Shown piece after piece: positions 43,585 to 54,900 of a stretch of 64,000 bases of DNA (the first letter of the stretch is position 1; each line of letters starts with the position of its first letter). Made by a program: the position numbers and the translations under genes. The stretch lies in NCBI RefSeq assembly GCF_003024715.1, contig NZ_PYLO01000003.1:1-64000 (forward strand), read 5' to 3'. This stretch comes from Clostridium fessum (GTDB lineage: Bacteria > Bacillota > Clostridia > Lachnospirales > Lachnospiraceae). Below the pieces are notes generated by a model. That model ran no database searches and was not told the origin of the DNA. It saw only the letters and a program-made list of their open reading frames with translations.

Positions 43585-46500
43585 TTACATCTCCCTCTGA
43601 CTTTTCTTTTCATTTTCTTGAACATCATGTTCTTTCGATTGCCCTTCTACCTGTGACTTTTTCTCCGCAAGACGGGATTTTAAGGAAATCCTTACTGTAG
43701 GCTTCTCCTCCATTCTCTTATTTTCTTCCCTTTGGGCTTTCTCCCCAACACCATTATTCAGCACATTATCAATCATATTATAATTCTGTTCTTCTGCCTC
43801 CTCAATCTTGGCAAGCGGCTTATACTCTGTCAGTTTTTCCAGAAGCTCCGTTGCTCGTTTTATTTCCTCTGGTACAGCTCCCTCCGAAATAATGTCTGCA
43901 AGCCACGTTGTTAAATGTCCGGTATCGCCCTGTTTTATGGATTCTGCAAGCTCTGATACATTCTCGGTCATATTTCTTGTACTATCGTGATACAGTACAG
44001 TATCATAATCGTAGCAAAGTCGGTCAAGTTCTACTGCAAGCTGTTCCTCCTGTGGCAAGTCCGGCATACGCAGTTCCCACACTCTTGCTTCCATTTCTTC
44101 ACTCATCACGCCATCTATCTCCATATCGGGCAATTTAGCCACCAGTTCCGTAATGACTTCCATTGCCTGCGGATTGTTTTTAATATCAGGAACATAGTCC
44201 AAAACCCCAAGGTCAATCCTCTTTCCAGATAAAACATCAATCTCGTAATCCTCGAAGGGTTCCGCCCCTCTCTCTATGATATTGATTCCAATTGCCGGAA
44301 TACCATTCATCCTCTCCGATGGTATCTGCTTCCAGATTGCTATGGCTTCATCCACCGTAGGAATATTCTCATAGCATTCACCAAGATTATGAAATTCGCC
44401 ACATTCCGAAACAGTTAAAGTTACTTCTGCCTTCTCCTTTTCCTGCTCTCTTGCCTGTCTGACACCCTCCAAATATTCCTCCACCTGTGGCAGATAGGTT
44501 TCCAGTGTACCTGTTCGCTGTGCTGTAATAGGGTTGATGTCAACTTTTACTTCTCCGATATGAAGTCCGCCCTCATTAAAGGCATTAAACAAATCGTCCT
44601 CCCGTTCCGCCGTGGAAAGTTCCACAACCACATCAAGGTCAGAACTTTCATGCTCCAATCCCCTGCACCTGCTTCCGGTCACAGCAACATCCACAATCGT
44701 TGCATCAATGTTATACTCATCAATCTTTGCCTGCACATGGCATTTCACAGTTTCCTCGATTTCTTCCGGATTCATTTCACTAATATCATGGAATAATTCC
44801 CCGGTCTTTGCCCTAAAATCAGCCACCACACTGCTTGGTGTACTCTCCGGAATAATACGATTTGCTTCCTCTGCTTTTTCCATCAGTCCATCATAATCCA
44901 TCGGTATCAGTTCATCTTCTCTTTGGATATTTCCTTTTGCACCATTGTAATCCGGCTGTGACTTCAAATCCTCTAAAATATCATGTAAGGCTTCCCTTAT
45001 CGTCACATCAGGATTATCATAAATTCCTCCGTCAATCTCCTTATAATCAGCTCCCATAATGGAATAGTCATAACCGCCCTCTACTTCCTGAATGCTGATA
45101 AAACGGTCTGCAATAGAAAATGCCAGTTCTGTTTCCTGTTCACTTTCCAAAGTTTTTTTCATTTCCGCAAGCACCTGTTCCGTTTCATCGCCAAGATCAA
45201 TGATTTCATCTCCATCTATTTCCGGTTCTGTCTTTTGGACATTGTGTCCAGAAGTGTCCTGCATTTCTTCCTTTTCCGGTGTCTGCTCCCGTAAAAAATC
45301 CGGTATTTCCGTATATCCAAAAAAATCCACAAAATGAGCCGTATTCTGTCCGTTCTGATGAAGCACCACTATATCGCTGACAGATAGCGAATGTCCTCTG
45401 AAATCTTCTGGGTGGTCAAGGTTGAATTTTTCAAAGATTGCCTCTAAAGTTGCCCCCTGCGTCTCTTTTTGCAGTTCAGATAATTCGCCCACATATAAAA
45501 GTGTATAATTCTCTGGTTTAATTGCATCAAAATTATCTTTTGTAATGCCCATACGCTTTAAGGATTCCGTCCCCTCAAAACGTAAGGAATCTAATTCCAG
45601 ATTAGGCTTTAATTGATAAATTCCATATTTATCAGTACTAGCATATAGGAGCTGCTCTTTTCTTGCCATTTCAGGTGTAATAACAGATCCGTCCTCATAG
45701 TTAATAGATTCCACCCATGTGATACCTAATTCTTTTTCTATTTCAAATTCCAAATCAGTTCCATAAAAAGCATTATGAATTTCTGCCACATCAGTATCTG
45801 AAATAGGCTCTGAGGTCTTGAATACCGCAGTTCTATCCCCACCCATTTCTTCTATATCGACAGCCACAACTGGATACGGGTATGTATATTCTCGCTCCTG
45901 TTCGTCCATTAAGATAAGTGTAATCTTAGTCTGCTGTTTCAATGCTTTATTCCATGTTTCCTTTTCAACCCCAAAGATACCTTCATGCTCTTCTATACGC
46001 TCCCTGCTTTCTGCCAATGATTCCGTACCGTCAGTATGAAGCAAATATACATGCAAATCATGTTCAAATAATTCCAATGCTTTCTCTTGTGTTAATGGCA
46101 GCATTTCATTCCATTGATAGCCATATTCCCTCATTTCCGACAAACCAATCATCGGATCAGGCAGGGCATCAATCTCCGCCTTTGCATCAATTATGGTCAA
46201 TGCCACATCCTGTTGGACATACTGCTCCCTATATGCCAGTTTCTCTGCAAGTTCCCTTGTTTTATTCATATCATCAAGTTTATAGGCATAATTTACAATC
46301 AGATTTCGCTCCTCAGACGTGAAAATATTTTTTTCTGCCTCCAACTGATTGATAAGTTGTTCTGCCTGCCCCATGACAGATAAATTGGTATCAATGGGTT
46401 GTTCCACTCTTTCCTTTACATCAATAAGCTCGTCTGTATCCATGTTATAGCGGACATCAATATGATATTCCTCCGCTTCTTCCGTCTGCTCGTCAGCAAG

Positions 46501-47613
46501 TTCGGTAGTCCATGCTCCTTTGCTTTCAAGATAAGATGATATATTCGATTTATCCTCTTCATTCATGGTAGAAAGAGCGGATATAAGTTCTGCACTGTCC
46601 ATTCCACGGACACTGACAAGATTGTATTCTGAAAAATCCTCGTTATGTACCAGCAGAATGCTTTCCTTTCCATGTTCCTGCTCCATCTCCCGGTTAAGCT
46701 GAAGCTCCTGCATTGCCCCCTCAATGCCTGTAATCAGTTCTGAAGCTGTCTTTCGGATTGTATCAAGGGAAGATTTCAGCTCTTTCATATTCCTACCGCT
46801 GCTCCAGCCTGCGATATATCCAAAGGAATAATCGGATGTATCTATACCGAAATGCTGGCACACTGTAAAAGCCACACTCTCCGCTTCCACTTCCTTTGTA
46901 TTCCTGTCCTTTACCGGAATATCCATGCTCTGATTAACTTCTTTATCATGCAGCATGGAATGAGCCACCTCATGCACCATTGTTTTCAAAGTCTGGCTTT
47001 CGCTCATATTTTCCTGAACAGCAATCCGTTTTTCTGCTGTACTGAAATACCCTTTGGAATCGCCGGGAATATCTTCAAATGCAATCGGAACAGGAGAAAT
47101 ATTCATAAGCGCCTGGACAAAATCCTCATATCCCTCCACCGTAGATAACAGCTCATTCACTTCCAGTTCCGGAATAGGCTTGCCATCCGTCTGCGATACA
47201 TCAAAAACAGATACCGCACGAAAGGCAGGAATGGTAACCTCTGTTTCCTCTTTCTGCGGCATACCGTTTTCATCAAACATCATTTCTCCCGTTACAGGGT
47301 CTAACTTATCACGTTCCTCTTTGATTTTATAAGGAGCTGGTGCAAGAATACGGATTGCCTTTTCTCCTTTATTGACGTGCCGCTCAAAGTTCTTCTGCCA
47401 CGCCTGATAGCCTGCCACCAGCGTAGCTTCCGGCTTCTGCATGGCAATCAGCAGCGTATTGTTAAAACTGTAATTATGAAATTTTGACATGGTGCTGAGA
47501 TAGCTTTTATATTTTTCACTTTCAAAAAGCTCTTTCAAGCCAGCTTCCAGCTTATCCGTGATCTCTTTGACTTTTTGTTTTTCACTCATGTAAACTGTAT
47601 TTTTATCTGCCAT
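43585..47613 (-). CDS. ArdC-type large polyvalent protein with Zn-protease and nucleotidyltransferase-like motifs
   Basis: 1342 residues. Residues 1-120 are an ArdC ssDNA-binding domain (YLSTMSKFHNYSFNNTLLIA, GEKAIRILAPAPYK), then an HEVAHSMLHD zinc-metalloprotease motif near ~215 and a long region of LPD/YodL/DUF4316-like segments (for example RMGITKDNFDAIKPENYTLL). Near ~965 lies VTGSRCRGLEHESSDLDVVV, the GS...SDxD signature of polymerase-beta-type nucleotidyltransferases. Such fusions travel with the transferred strand in conjugative elements and are believed to protect it or counter host defence in the recipient. ATG 47613 follows AAAGGATAA. It is the first gene after the YhcG-like gene and its terminator. 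Confidence 0.8.
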   Translation of the reverse strand: MADKNTVYMSEKQKVKEITDKLEAGLKELFESEKYKSYLSTMSKFHNYSFNNTLLIAMQKPEATLVAGYQAWQKNFERHVNKGEKAIRILAPAPYKIKEERDKLDPVTGEMMFDENGMPQKEETEVTIPAFRAVSVFDVSQTDGKPIPELEVNELLSTVEGYEDFVQALMNISPVPIAFEDIPGDSKGYFSTAEKRIAVQENMSESQTLKTMVHEVAHSMLHDKEVNQSMDIPVKDRNTKEVEAESVAFTVCQHFGIDTSDYSFGYIAGWSSGRNMKELKSSLDTIRKTASELITGIEGAMQELQLNREMEQEHGKESILLVHNEDFSEYNLVSVRGMDSAELISALSTMNEEDKSNISSYLESKGAWTTELADEQTEEAEEYHIDVRYNMDTDELIDVKERVEQPIDTNLSVMGQAEQLINQLEAEKNIFTSEERNLIVNYAYKLDDMNKTRELAEKLAYREQYVQQDVALTIIDAKAEIDALPDPMIGLSEMREYGYQWNEMLPLTQEKALELFEHDLHVYLLHTDGTESLAESRERIEEHEGIFGVEKETWNKALKQQTKITLILMDEQEREYTYPYPVVAVDIEEMGGDRTAVFKTSEPISDTDVAEIHNAFYGTDLEFEIEKELGITWVESINYEDGSVITPEMARKEQLLYASTDKYGIYQLKPNLELDSLRFEGTESLKRMGITKDNFDAIKPENYTLLYVGELSELQKETQGATLEAIFEKFNLDHPEDFRGHSLSVSDIVVLHQNGQNTAHFVDFFGYTEIPDFLREQTPEKEEMQDTSGHNVQKTEPEIDGDEIIDLGDETEQVLAEMKKTLESEQETELAFSIADRFISIQEVEGGYDYSIMGADYKEIDGGIYDNPDVTIREALHDILEDLKSQPDYNGAKGNIQREDELIPMDYDGLMEKAEEANRIIPESTPSSVVADFRAKTGELFHDISEMNPEEIEETVKCHVQAKIDEYNIDATIVDVAVTGSRCRGLEHESSDLDVVVELSTAEREDDLFNAFNEGGLHIGEVKVDINPITAQRTGTLETYLPQVEEYLEGVRQAREQEKEKAEVTLTVSECGEFHNLGECYENIPTVDEAIAIWKQIPSERMNGIPAIGINIIERGAEPFEDYEIDVLSGKRIDLGVLDYVPDIKNNPQAMEVITELVAKLPDMEIDGVMSEEMEARVWELRMPDLPQEEQLAVELDRLCYDYDTVLYHDSTRNMTENVSELAESIKQGDTGHLTTWLADIISEGAVPEEIKRATELLEKLTEYKPLAKIEEAEEQNYNMIDNVLNNGVGEKAQREENKRMEEKPTVRISLKSRLAEKKSQVEGQSKEHDVQENEKKSQREM

Positions 47614-47642
47614 AATTCGATTATCCTTTCTTTTTTCCACGC

Positions 47643-47670
47643 AAAAAAGACAACCATCTCTGATTGTCTT
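47643..47670 (-). terminator. Terminator after the YhcG-like gene
   Basis: AAGACAA (47647-47653) pairs with TTGTCTT (47664-47670). The minus strand continues with six T. Confidence 0.75.
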
Positions 47671-47717
47671 TTTCGATATGCCTATTCAATTTGCATCTTT
47701 TTTAGATTGCTTTTTTA

Positions 47718-48746
47718 TTACTCTTCTTTCTTTTCTGTATCCTTCTCTAAAATATTGTTCACTAATTTTTGGAGTTCATTGCGATTTGGCAGATACAATT
47801 CATATTTTGAAACAAATAAATTGCTGTCCATACCGTAAGTTGCATATTCTACAAGCAGTTCATCTTTGTTATGACTCAGGATAATGCCAATCGGTGGGTT
47901 ATCATCTGCCATATTTTCTTCTTTTGCGAAATACCCCATATACATATTCATCTGACCGATGTCTATATGCTGGACGGAATTTTTCTTTAAATCAATCAGC
48001 ACAAAGCATTTCAAAATTCTGTGGTAAAATACCAAGTCCACATGGTAATGAATATTGTTTACAGTTAAGGGATACTGCCTGCCCACAAAGGTAAATCCTT
48101 TTCCTAATTCCAACAAGAATTTTTGGAGATTATCTATTATTTTCTGCTCCAAGTCTTCCTCACTATAACGCTCTTTCTCCGGAAGTCCCAAAAATTCTAA
48201 TGTGTAAGTATCCTTGATAACATCCTCTGGCTTGTCATAAGTAATTCCCTCTCTGGCAAGTGCCAGAATTCCTTCTTTATCTCTGCTTGTAGCTAATCTA
48301 AGAAACAAAGCGGAATCCATCTGTCGCCTGAGTGTTCTTACATCCCACTTTTCCTTATAACATTCTTTTTCGTAAAAACTTCTTTCTAATTCATCATCAA
48401 TCTTTATCAGCTCACAAATATGCGACCATGTCAATTTGTCAGACACCGTCTGACAATTCTCATAACAAAGATAAAACTTCCGCATATTGTTGAGGTTTGG
48501 GCGGCTGTATCCTCGTCCCAATCGCAAAGTTAATTGATGCGAGAGTGTTGTTAATAATTTTGAACCGTATGCTGCTTTAACATTTCCATCCTGCTCAAAC
48601 TCAACAATATATTTTCCGATTTTCCAATACGTCTCTGTAATTACACTGTTTACTTTTTCAGCTATCTCTTTTTTGGCATTTGAAACTGCTGTTTCAATCT
48701 CATCCACCAATGGCTGAAGCATATTTGTCTGCTCTAAATCATTCAT
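47718..48746 (-). CDS. YhcG/DUF1016 PD-(D/E)XK nuclease-like protein
   Basis: 342 residues. The N-terminal DUF1016_N domain reads ITETYWKIGKYIVEFEQDGN, GYSRPNLNNMRKFYLCYENC and LTWSHICELIKIDDELERSF. The C-terminal nuclease fold has HYHVDLVFYHRILKCFVLIDLK, containing the D-x(n)-[DE]-x-K core, and YMGYFAKEENMADDNPPIGI. Family members are suspected Holliday-junction or defence nucleases. It has its own terminator, and a 29-bp palindrome precedes its ribosome site. It looks inserted as an independent unit between two conserved element genes. Confidence 0.82.
   Translation of the reverse strand: MNDLEQTNMLQPLVDEIETAVSNAKKEIAEKVNSVITETYWKIGKYIVEFEQDGNVKAAYGSKLLTTLSHQLTLRLGRGYSRPNLNNMRKFYLCYENCQTVSDKLTWSHICELIKIDDELERSFYEKECYKEKWDVRTLRRQMDSALFLRLATSRDKEGILALAREGITYDKPEDVIKDTYTLEFLGLPEKERYSEEDLEQKIIDNLQKFLLELGKGFTFVGRQYPLTVNNIHYHVDLVFYHRILKCFVLIDLKKNSVQHIDIGQMNMYMGYFAKEENMADDNPPIGIILSHNKDELLVEYATYGMDSNLFVSKYELYLPNRNELQKLVNNILEKDTEKKEE
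48436..48456. repeat. Intragenic copy of the YhcG-promoter palindrome
   Basis: TTGTCAGAC-ACC-GTCTGACAA lies within the coding sequence (codons for CQTVSDK). Its arms are the same nine bases as the inner arms of the palindrome at 48761-48789. Confidence 0.7.
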
Positions 48747-48760
48747 AATATATCCTTTCC

Positions 48761-48789
48761 GAATTTGTCAGACAGTGTCTGACAAATTC
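48761..48789. promoter_or_regulatory. 29-bp palindrome upstream of the YhcG-like gene
   Basis: GAATTTGTCAGAC (48761-48773) and GTCTGACAAATTC (48777-48789) are perfectly complementary around AGT. It sits ~15 nt upstream of the start codon, next to the AAAGGA site: an operator or a translation-blocking hairpin. The rest of 48790-48912 has no gene. Confidence 0.65.
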
Positions 48790-48912
48790 AATTTCCATTT
48801 TTATGTATTACGTTGTCTCCATTTCTCTTTAGCTTTTTCCAAATCGCTCTATCACTATATTTCCCTTGAACTAATATTATATTTCATATTTGCATAAAAA
48901 GAAATATAATAA

Positions 48913-51900
48913 TTACAAATACTCCTCCTTCCCCTTATCTCTTTGCACGGAATTTTCTATATTATTCCCCGCAGCCTTTACTTTCATAGTCTCAAGCTTT
49001 TCTTTCAAGGATACCCTCTGTGCCGGCTTATCCGCCATCGCTGCTGTGAGCCTCATTCCCTGCGGATTTCCATTCTCCACAGCATAATTATGTCGGGTAT
49101 TTTCTATGGGATACGGTTTTCTGGTATCTGCCACCTGCTCAGTACCCAGTTCCGATTTATCATCTTCCATACCTATTCCGTCATCTCCCTTTTCGTCCAT
49201 ATTGAGCAGGGCATTTAAGGCAGAAAGGCGGTCTAACTTCTCTGAAAGCTCTGCTTCCTGTGCAAATGGCTTTGTAACCTCTACCTTCGCTGTTTCAAGC
49301 TGACGCTCCACATTCTCCAGCTTTGTGGATGCTTCTGCCAGTTCCTTTGTCATGGCTTCCAACGCATGGTTGATACGGGAAATGTTACCCAGCGGGTCAA
49401 CACCAATCTCCAGATTATGACTGAGCTGTCCTTTGATGTTCATAACGAATTTATGGTTAAAGGAATCAAAGGACACCGCCATTTTAAAGCCTGCATACTC
49501 TCCAATGACTGCCGGAGCATTAACGCTCTTGATTTCTTTGCACATCTCCACAAGTGCAGTTCCGGCTTCTTTTTTATCCGTATAGACCTTATTCCCGACC
49601 CTCATAGAGAAAAACTCCTTATCTGCTGGGAGATTGGTTTTTGCAGTCTGAATATCTGCCTGCAAGCCACTGATACGCTCCTTCAGAATGGTTATCTGCT
49701 GTGGATAATGCTTTGCAATGTTGTCCTCCAGACGGTATTTCTGACTGGTGTGGTTGGCTTTCATCAGTTTCAGCTTGCTGACCTGAATATCCAAATCCAT
49801 CTTTTCTTTTATATAGGGATTCCCCGTTGCCAGAGCCTTAACCTCTGCATAAGAAAGTGCTGCTTCGTCCACATCCTCACAACTTCGCACCGGAGATTTG
49901 CTTGTCATAATCTGACCGATAAATTTCTGCTTATTCTCGATAAGCTGCCATGAGTAGCTGTCAAATGTTCCCTCTGTCACATACCGGAAAATCTTAACCT
50001 TTGGATTCCTGTTGCCCTGCCGCAAAATACGCCCCTCCTGCTGTTCAATATCAGACGGACGCCACGGTACATCGAGGTGGTGCAGAGCAATCAGTCTGTC
50101 CTGCACGTTTGTCCCGGCTCCCATTTTTGCAGTAGAACCCAATAAAAAACGAACCTGTCCGCTTCTTACCTTACTGAACAGCTCCGCTTTCCTAAGCTCC
50201 GTATTTGCCTGATGTATAAAGGCGATTTCTTCTGCGGGAACACCTTTTTCCATCAGTTTATTTCTTATATCCTCATAGACATTAAATGTACCATCTCCTT
50301 TCGGTGTCGATAAATCACAGAAAATAAGCTGTGCTGATTTCTCCCCTTTGGTATCTTCCCAAATCTCAAATGCCTTATCCACACAGGTTTTTGCTTTGGA
50401 ATGTTCCTCATCGGGGAGCATATCGTTGATCAGACGCTGGTCGAGTGCCAGTTTTCTTCCATCGTTGGTAATCTTGAGCATATTATCCTGATGCGGCTCT
50501 ACCAGTCTGTTACGCACTGTCTCCGCCCGATCTGCCAGCGATGTTACCATCTCTTTCTGATATTCGCTGGGTTTCAGCACCACGTTCTCATATTCTGCTT
50601 CCGGCACAGGCAGCTTTAACATATCCGGTGTCTGGATATCCGCACTCTCCTTGAAAAGTGCAATCAGCTCCGGCAGATTGAAGAATTTTGCAAATCTTGT
50701 CTTTGCCCGGTATCCTGTTCCCTCCGGTGCCAGCTCAATGGCGGTCTGTGTTTCTCCAAAAGAAGCTGCCCAACTGTCAAAATGCCCTAATCCCATCTTC
50801 TGAAGCGTACCATACTGAAGATACCGCATATTGGTGTAAAGCTCCGTCATACTGTTGCTGAGCGGCGTACCCGTAGCAAACGTAATGCCCTTTCCGCCAG
50901 TCAGCTCATCAAGGTACTGGCACTTAGCAAACATATCGGAGGACTTCTGTGCTTCCGTCTGTGCAATGCCCGCCACATTCCGCATTTTCGTGTATAGAAA
51001 AAGGTTCTTATAATTGTGACTTTCATCTACAAACAGCCTGTCCACACCTAACTGCTCAAAGGTTACAACATTATCTTTCCGGGAAGTATCGTTGAGTTTT
51101 TCCAGTCTTGTCATAAGGGATTTTCTGGACTTTTCCATCTGCTTAATGGTGTAACGCTCCCCGTTATCTGCTTTCGCCTGCTCTATGGCAAGCTCAATCT
51201 CATCAATCTGTCTTTCGATAATGCCTATCTGTCTTTCCTGCGACAACGGGATTTTTTCAAACTGGCTATGCCCGATAATGACAGCATCATAATCTCCGGT
51301 GGCGATTCTGGAACAGAATTTCTTCCGGTTGGCTGGCTCAAAATCTTTCTTCGTTGCCGCTAAAATATTTGCTCCGGGATATAACCGCAAAAAGTCACTC
51401 GCCCACTGTTCCGTCAAATGATTGGGAACAACGAACAGGCTCTTTTGGCATAACCCTAACCGCTTGCTTTCCATTGCTGCAGCAATCATTTCAAAAGTCT
51501 TTCCTGCTCCCACACAATGAGCAAGCAGGGTATTGTCCCCGTAAAGCTGGTGTGCCACCGCATTTAACTGGTGCGGTCTAAGGTCGATGTCCGGTGTCAT
51601 GCCAGGGAATTTCAAATGGGAACCGTCATATTCTCTTGGTCTGGTAGAATTAAAGAGCTTGTTATATTTCGCCACCAAGTCCTGTCTACGTTCCTGATCT
51701 TCAAATACCCAGTTCTTAAAGGCTTCCCGGACTGCCTCCTGTTTCTGACTGGCAATCATGGTTTCCTTTTTATTCAGGACTCTCGTTTCCTTTCCGTCCT
51801 CTATCACGGTATCGTACACCCGGCTGTCCTTTAAATTCAGAGAATCCTCTAAAATCTGATAAGCATTTCTCCGGTTTGTACCATAAGTCATATTTACAAG

Positions 51901-54900
51901 ACTGTTTCCGTAATCCGCACTTTTTCCTTTTACATTCCACTGTCCTGTCACATCGGAATACTGAATCCCCATTGTATTCCGGTTGAAGAGATGCTGCGGT
52001 GTTTCAAAAACATCACGCATGAAATCTTCAATATATTTCGGTTCAACCCATGTGGCACCGATACGCACCTCAATCTCGCTGGCATCCAGTTCTGTGGGCT
52101 GCACCTGTGTAAGTGCCTGCACATTTATGTTGTATTCCGGGTGGTTTTCGGCGTAAATCTTCGCTGTTTGCAACTTATCCCGGACATTGCCGCTTAAATA
52201 CTCGTCCGCTGCTTCCCACCTGTCTGTGACCGGATTCTGAAAGATAATGCCCGTCAGTTCTTCTTTGATTGTATCAATCTCTTTTCCGGTCAGCTCCGCC
52301 ATATAAGAAAGGTCAACTTTTGCTTTTTCTGATAAAGATACTGCCAGAGCTTCCGTTGCTGTATCCACGCTTGTAACCACTTCCGCTTTCTTAATGGTAC
52401 GTTTCGTGAACATATCCGCTTTGCCTTTGAAATTTCCCTCGTCATCCAGCTTTTCCAGAGAACATAACAGACAATAGCTGCTGTCCTGATTAAAGGCTCT
52501 TTTGTTGGTCTGGGAATTGATTAAACCGTATTTTCTGCTGAACGTATCATAAAGGGTATTCAATTCTTTCTGCTTTTCCTTAATCACAGTATCCGGATAT
52601 TCTTCCAACTGCAAATTGATAAGCTCTTGCGTACAGTTTCGGATTCCTACCATGCCTTTTATGCGTTCCTGCATGGATTCTGACATATCCACAGGCTTCA
52701 TAATGGAATTTTCACGGTAATATACCTTATCTTCCACCAGTGTGTAGCTGTAATTCTTTACGTCCGGGTCTGCCGGAATGGTGGCATCTGCCAGCTCATT
52801 CGCAAGCTCGTCCGTCTCCACTGCTTCGATTTCCCCGTCAATCCGGCTGACCGCATCCATTAACTGCTCTGCAAACAGTCTTGTAGCATCCGGTTGGCAG
52901 GTGCTTTCCATGCCATAGGGACCGCTGACCATTTCCATCTTCCCAACAATCATTTCCGGGTGTTCCGCAAAGTAGGTATTCATGGCGATACCGTTTGCAT
53001 CTTCTGATAAATGTACCCAATCCGGTTCTATGTCCATCACACGGTCACGCTTCTTAAAAAACAAAATATCCGAAGTGACTTCTGTCCCTGCATTTTCCTT
53101 AAATGCTGTATTCGGAAGTCTGACCGCCCCCATAAGCTCCGCTCGCTGAGCCAGATACTTTCTGACCTCCGGACTTTTTTTATCCATTGTTCCCTTACTG
53201 GTAACAAAAGCAACCACACCGCCGGGACGGACTTTATCTAATGTCTTTGCAAAGAAATAATCATGAATCAGGAAATTATTTTTATCATATTGTTTATCCG
53301 CTACCTTATACTGTCCGAATGGCACGTTGCCGACTGCTACATCAAAAAAATCATTCGGATAGTCTGTTTTTTCAAAACCGGATATTTTAATATCCGCTTT
53401 CGGATAGAGCTGTCTTGCAATCCTGCCCGTAATACCATCCAGCTCCACACCATAAAGTCGGCTTTCCTGCATCTTCTCCGGCAGCATTCCGAAGAAATTT
53501 CCGATACCCATTGCAGGCTCTAATACATTCCCCTTTTCAAATCCCATACGGTCTAAGGTATCATAAATACTGCGGATAATGGCAGGACTGGTATAGTGGG
53601 CATTTAAGGTGCTTTCCCTTGCAGAAGCGTACTCCTGCGACGATAACAATTCCTTTAACTGCTGATATTCTCCCGCCCATGCAGATTTGCTTTCATCAAA
53701 GGCATCGGCAAGCCCGCCCCAGCCAACATACTGTGATAAAATCTGCTGTTCCGACCGTGTGGCGATACGGTTCTCGCTCTCCACCTTTTCCAAAGTACGG
53801 ATTGCTTCTATATTTCGTCGGAATTTCTCTTTCGCACTGCCTGCTCCTAACGCATCGTCTGTAATGTGGAAATTGACCGCATTGGATTTATCAATCTTTG
53901 GTGCAGGCTGCTTCACAGGCTTTTCTATGGCAGGTTCTTCCACTGACTTTTGGACATCGTGTCCAGAAGTGTCCGGTTCCATGCTTTGCAGATAGTGTTC
54001 CGCTTCCTCTTTTGTTTCAAAGGTGGGAATTGTACCGTCCTCTTTTATATAATAATCTTCCCTGCCATGATCCCATACTGCAAAATCCTGTCCCGGCTCA
54101 AAGGCATCGCTGGTTTCCTCAACTGAGAATCGTGATTCTGTTTCCGCTACATCTTCCGTTCCTTCAATGCGTGAAAATACCTCCGCTTCGTGTCGGTCTA
54201 TATCTTCCATTGCAATGAGATTCAAATAATCGTTTTCAATTTCTTCCCTGCTCGGTTTGTAATCATATTCAAAATGGACATTTTCGTTTATGAGTACGTA
54301 AAAGAACGCATTGTCCTGCATGGAATTTCCAAGCACATAGTTATTTTCTTCCGACTTCCATTCATCAATCTTTAAACACAACTGCCCGTCAATGGTAATC
54401 TGCTGTGCCGCAATCTCCTTTTCCTGCTCCATATACCGTCTTGTCTGATTGATAAATCCATTTAAGACCGCCGGATGGGAAGAAACAATCAAATCACGGT
54501 TCTCATACTTGGCATACGGTTCTATTTCTTTTGCCCATGCCTTATTGTCGGGAGAAAATCTGCCATCGTGCGTCAGGTGCATGACAGTATTGGCAAGTAC
54601 ATAGCTGACACGCTCGCTACCATATTTTCGGATTACTTCATCCGGTGTATCTTTCGGCAGACGATACCCGTCAAATTTTTCCGAAATCGTCCGTTCAATG
54701 GCTTCTTTACAGGCAACCTTCGTTTTCCGTTCTATTACCGCCTGTGCTTTTTCCAGCGCTTTCTGTGCTTCTTCCTCTTTGTACCGGGCATAGGCTTCTT
54801 TCCCTGCCGGAGATAAATACTTATCTTCCGCCACCAGCTTTCGGATACGCTTTTCGACTACTTTCCAAGACAGCAGCACTTTCGCATAAGGTTCGCAGAT

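Noticed and set aside
53898-54218. Plus-strand ORFs within the helicase gene
   Set aside because: All lie opposite a continuous 2899-codon frame with clear methylase and helicase motifs.
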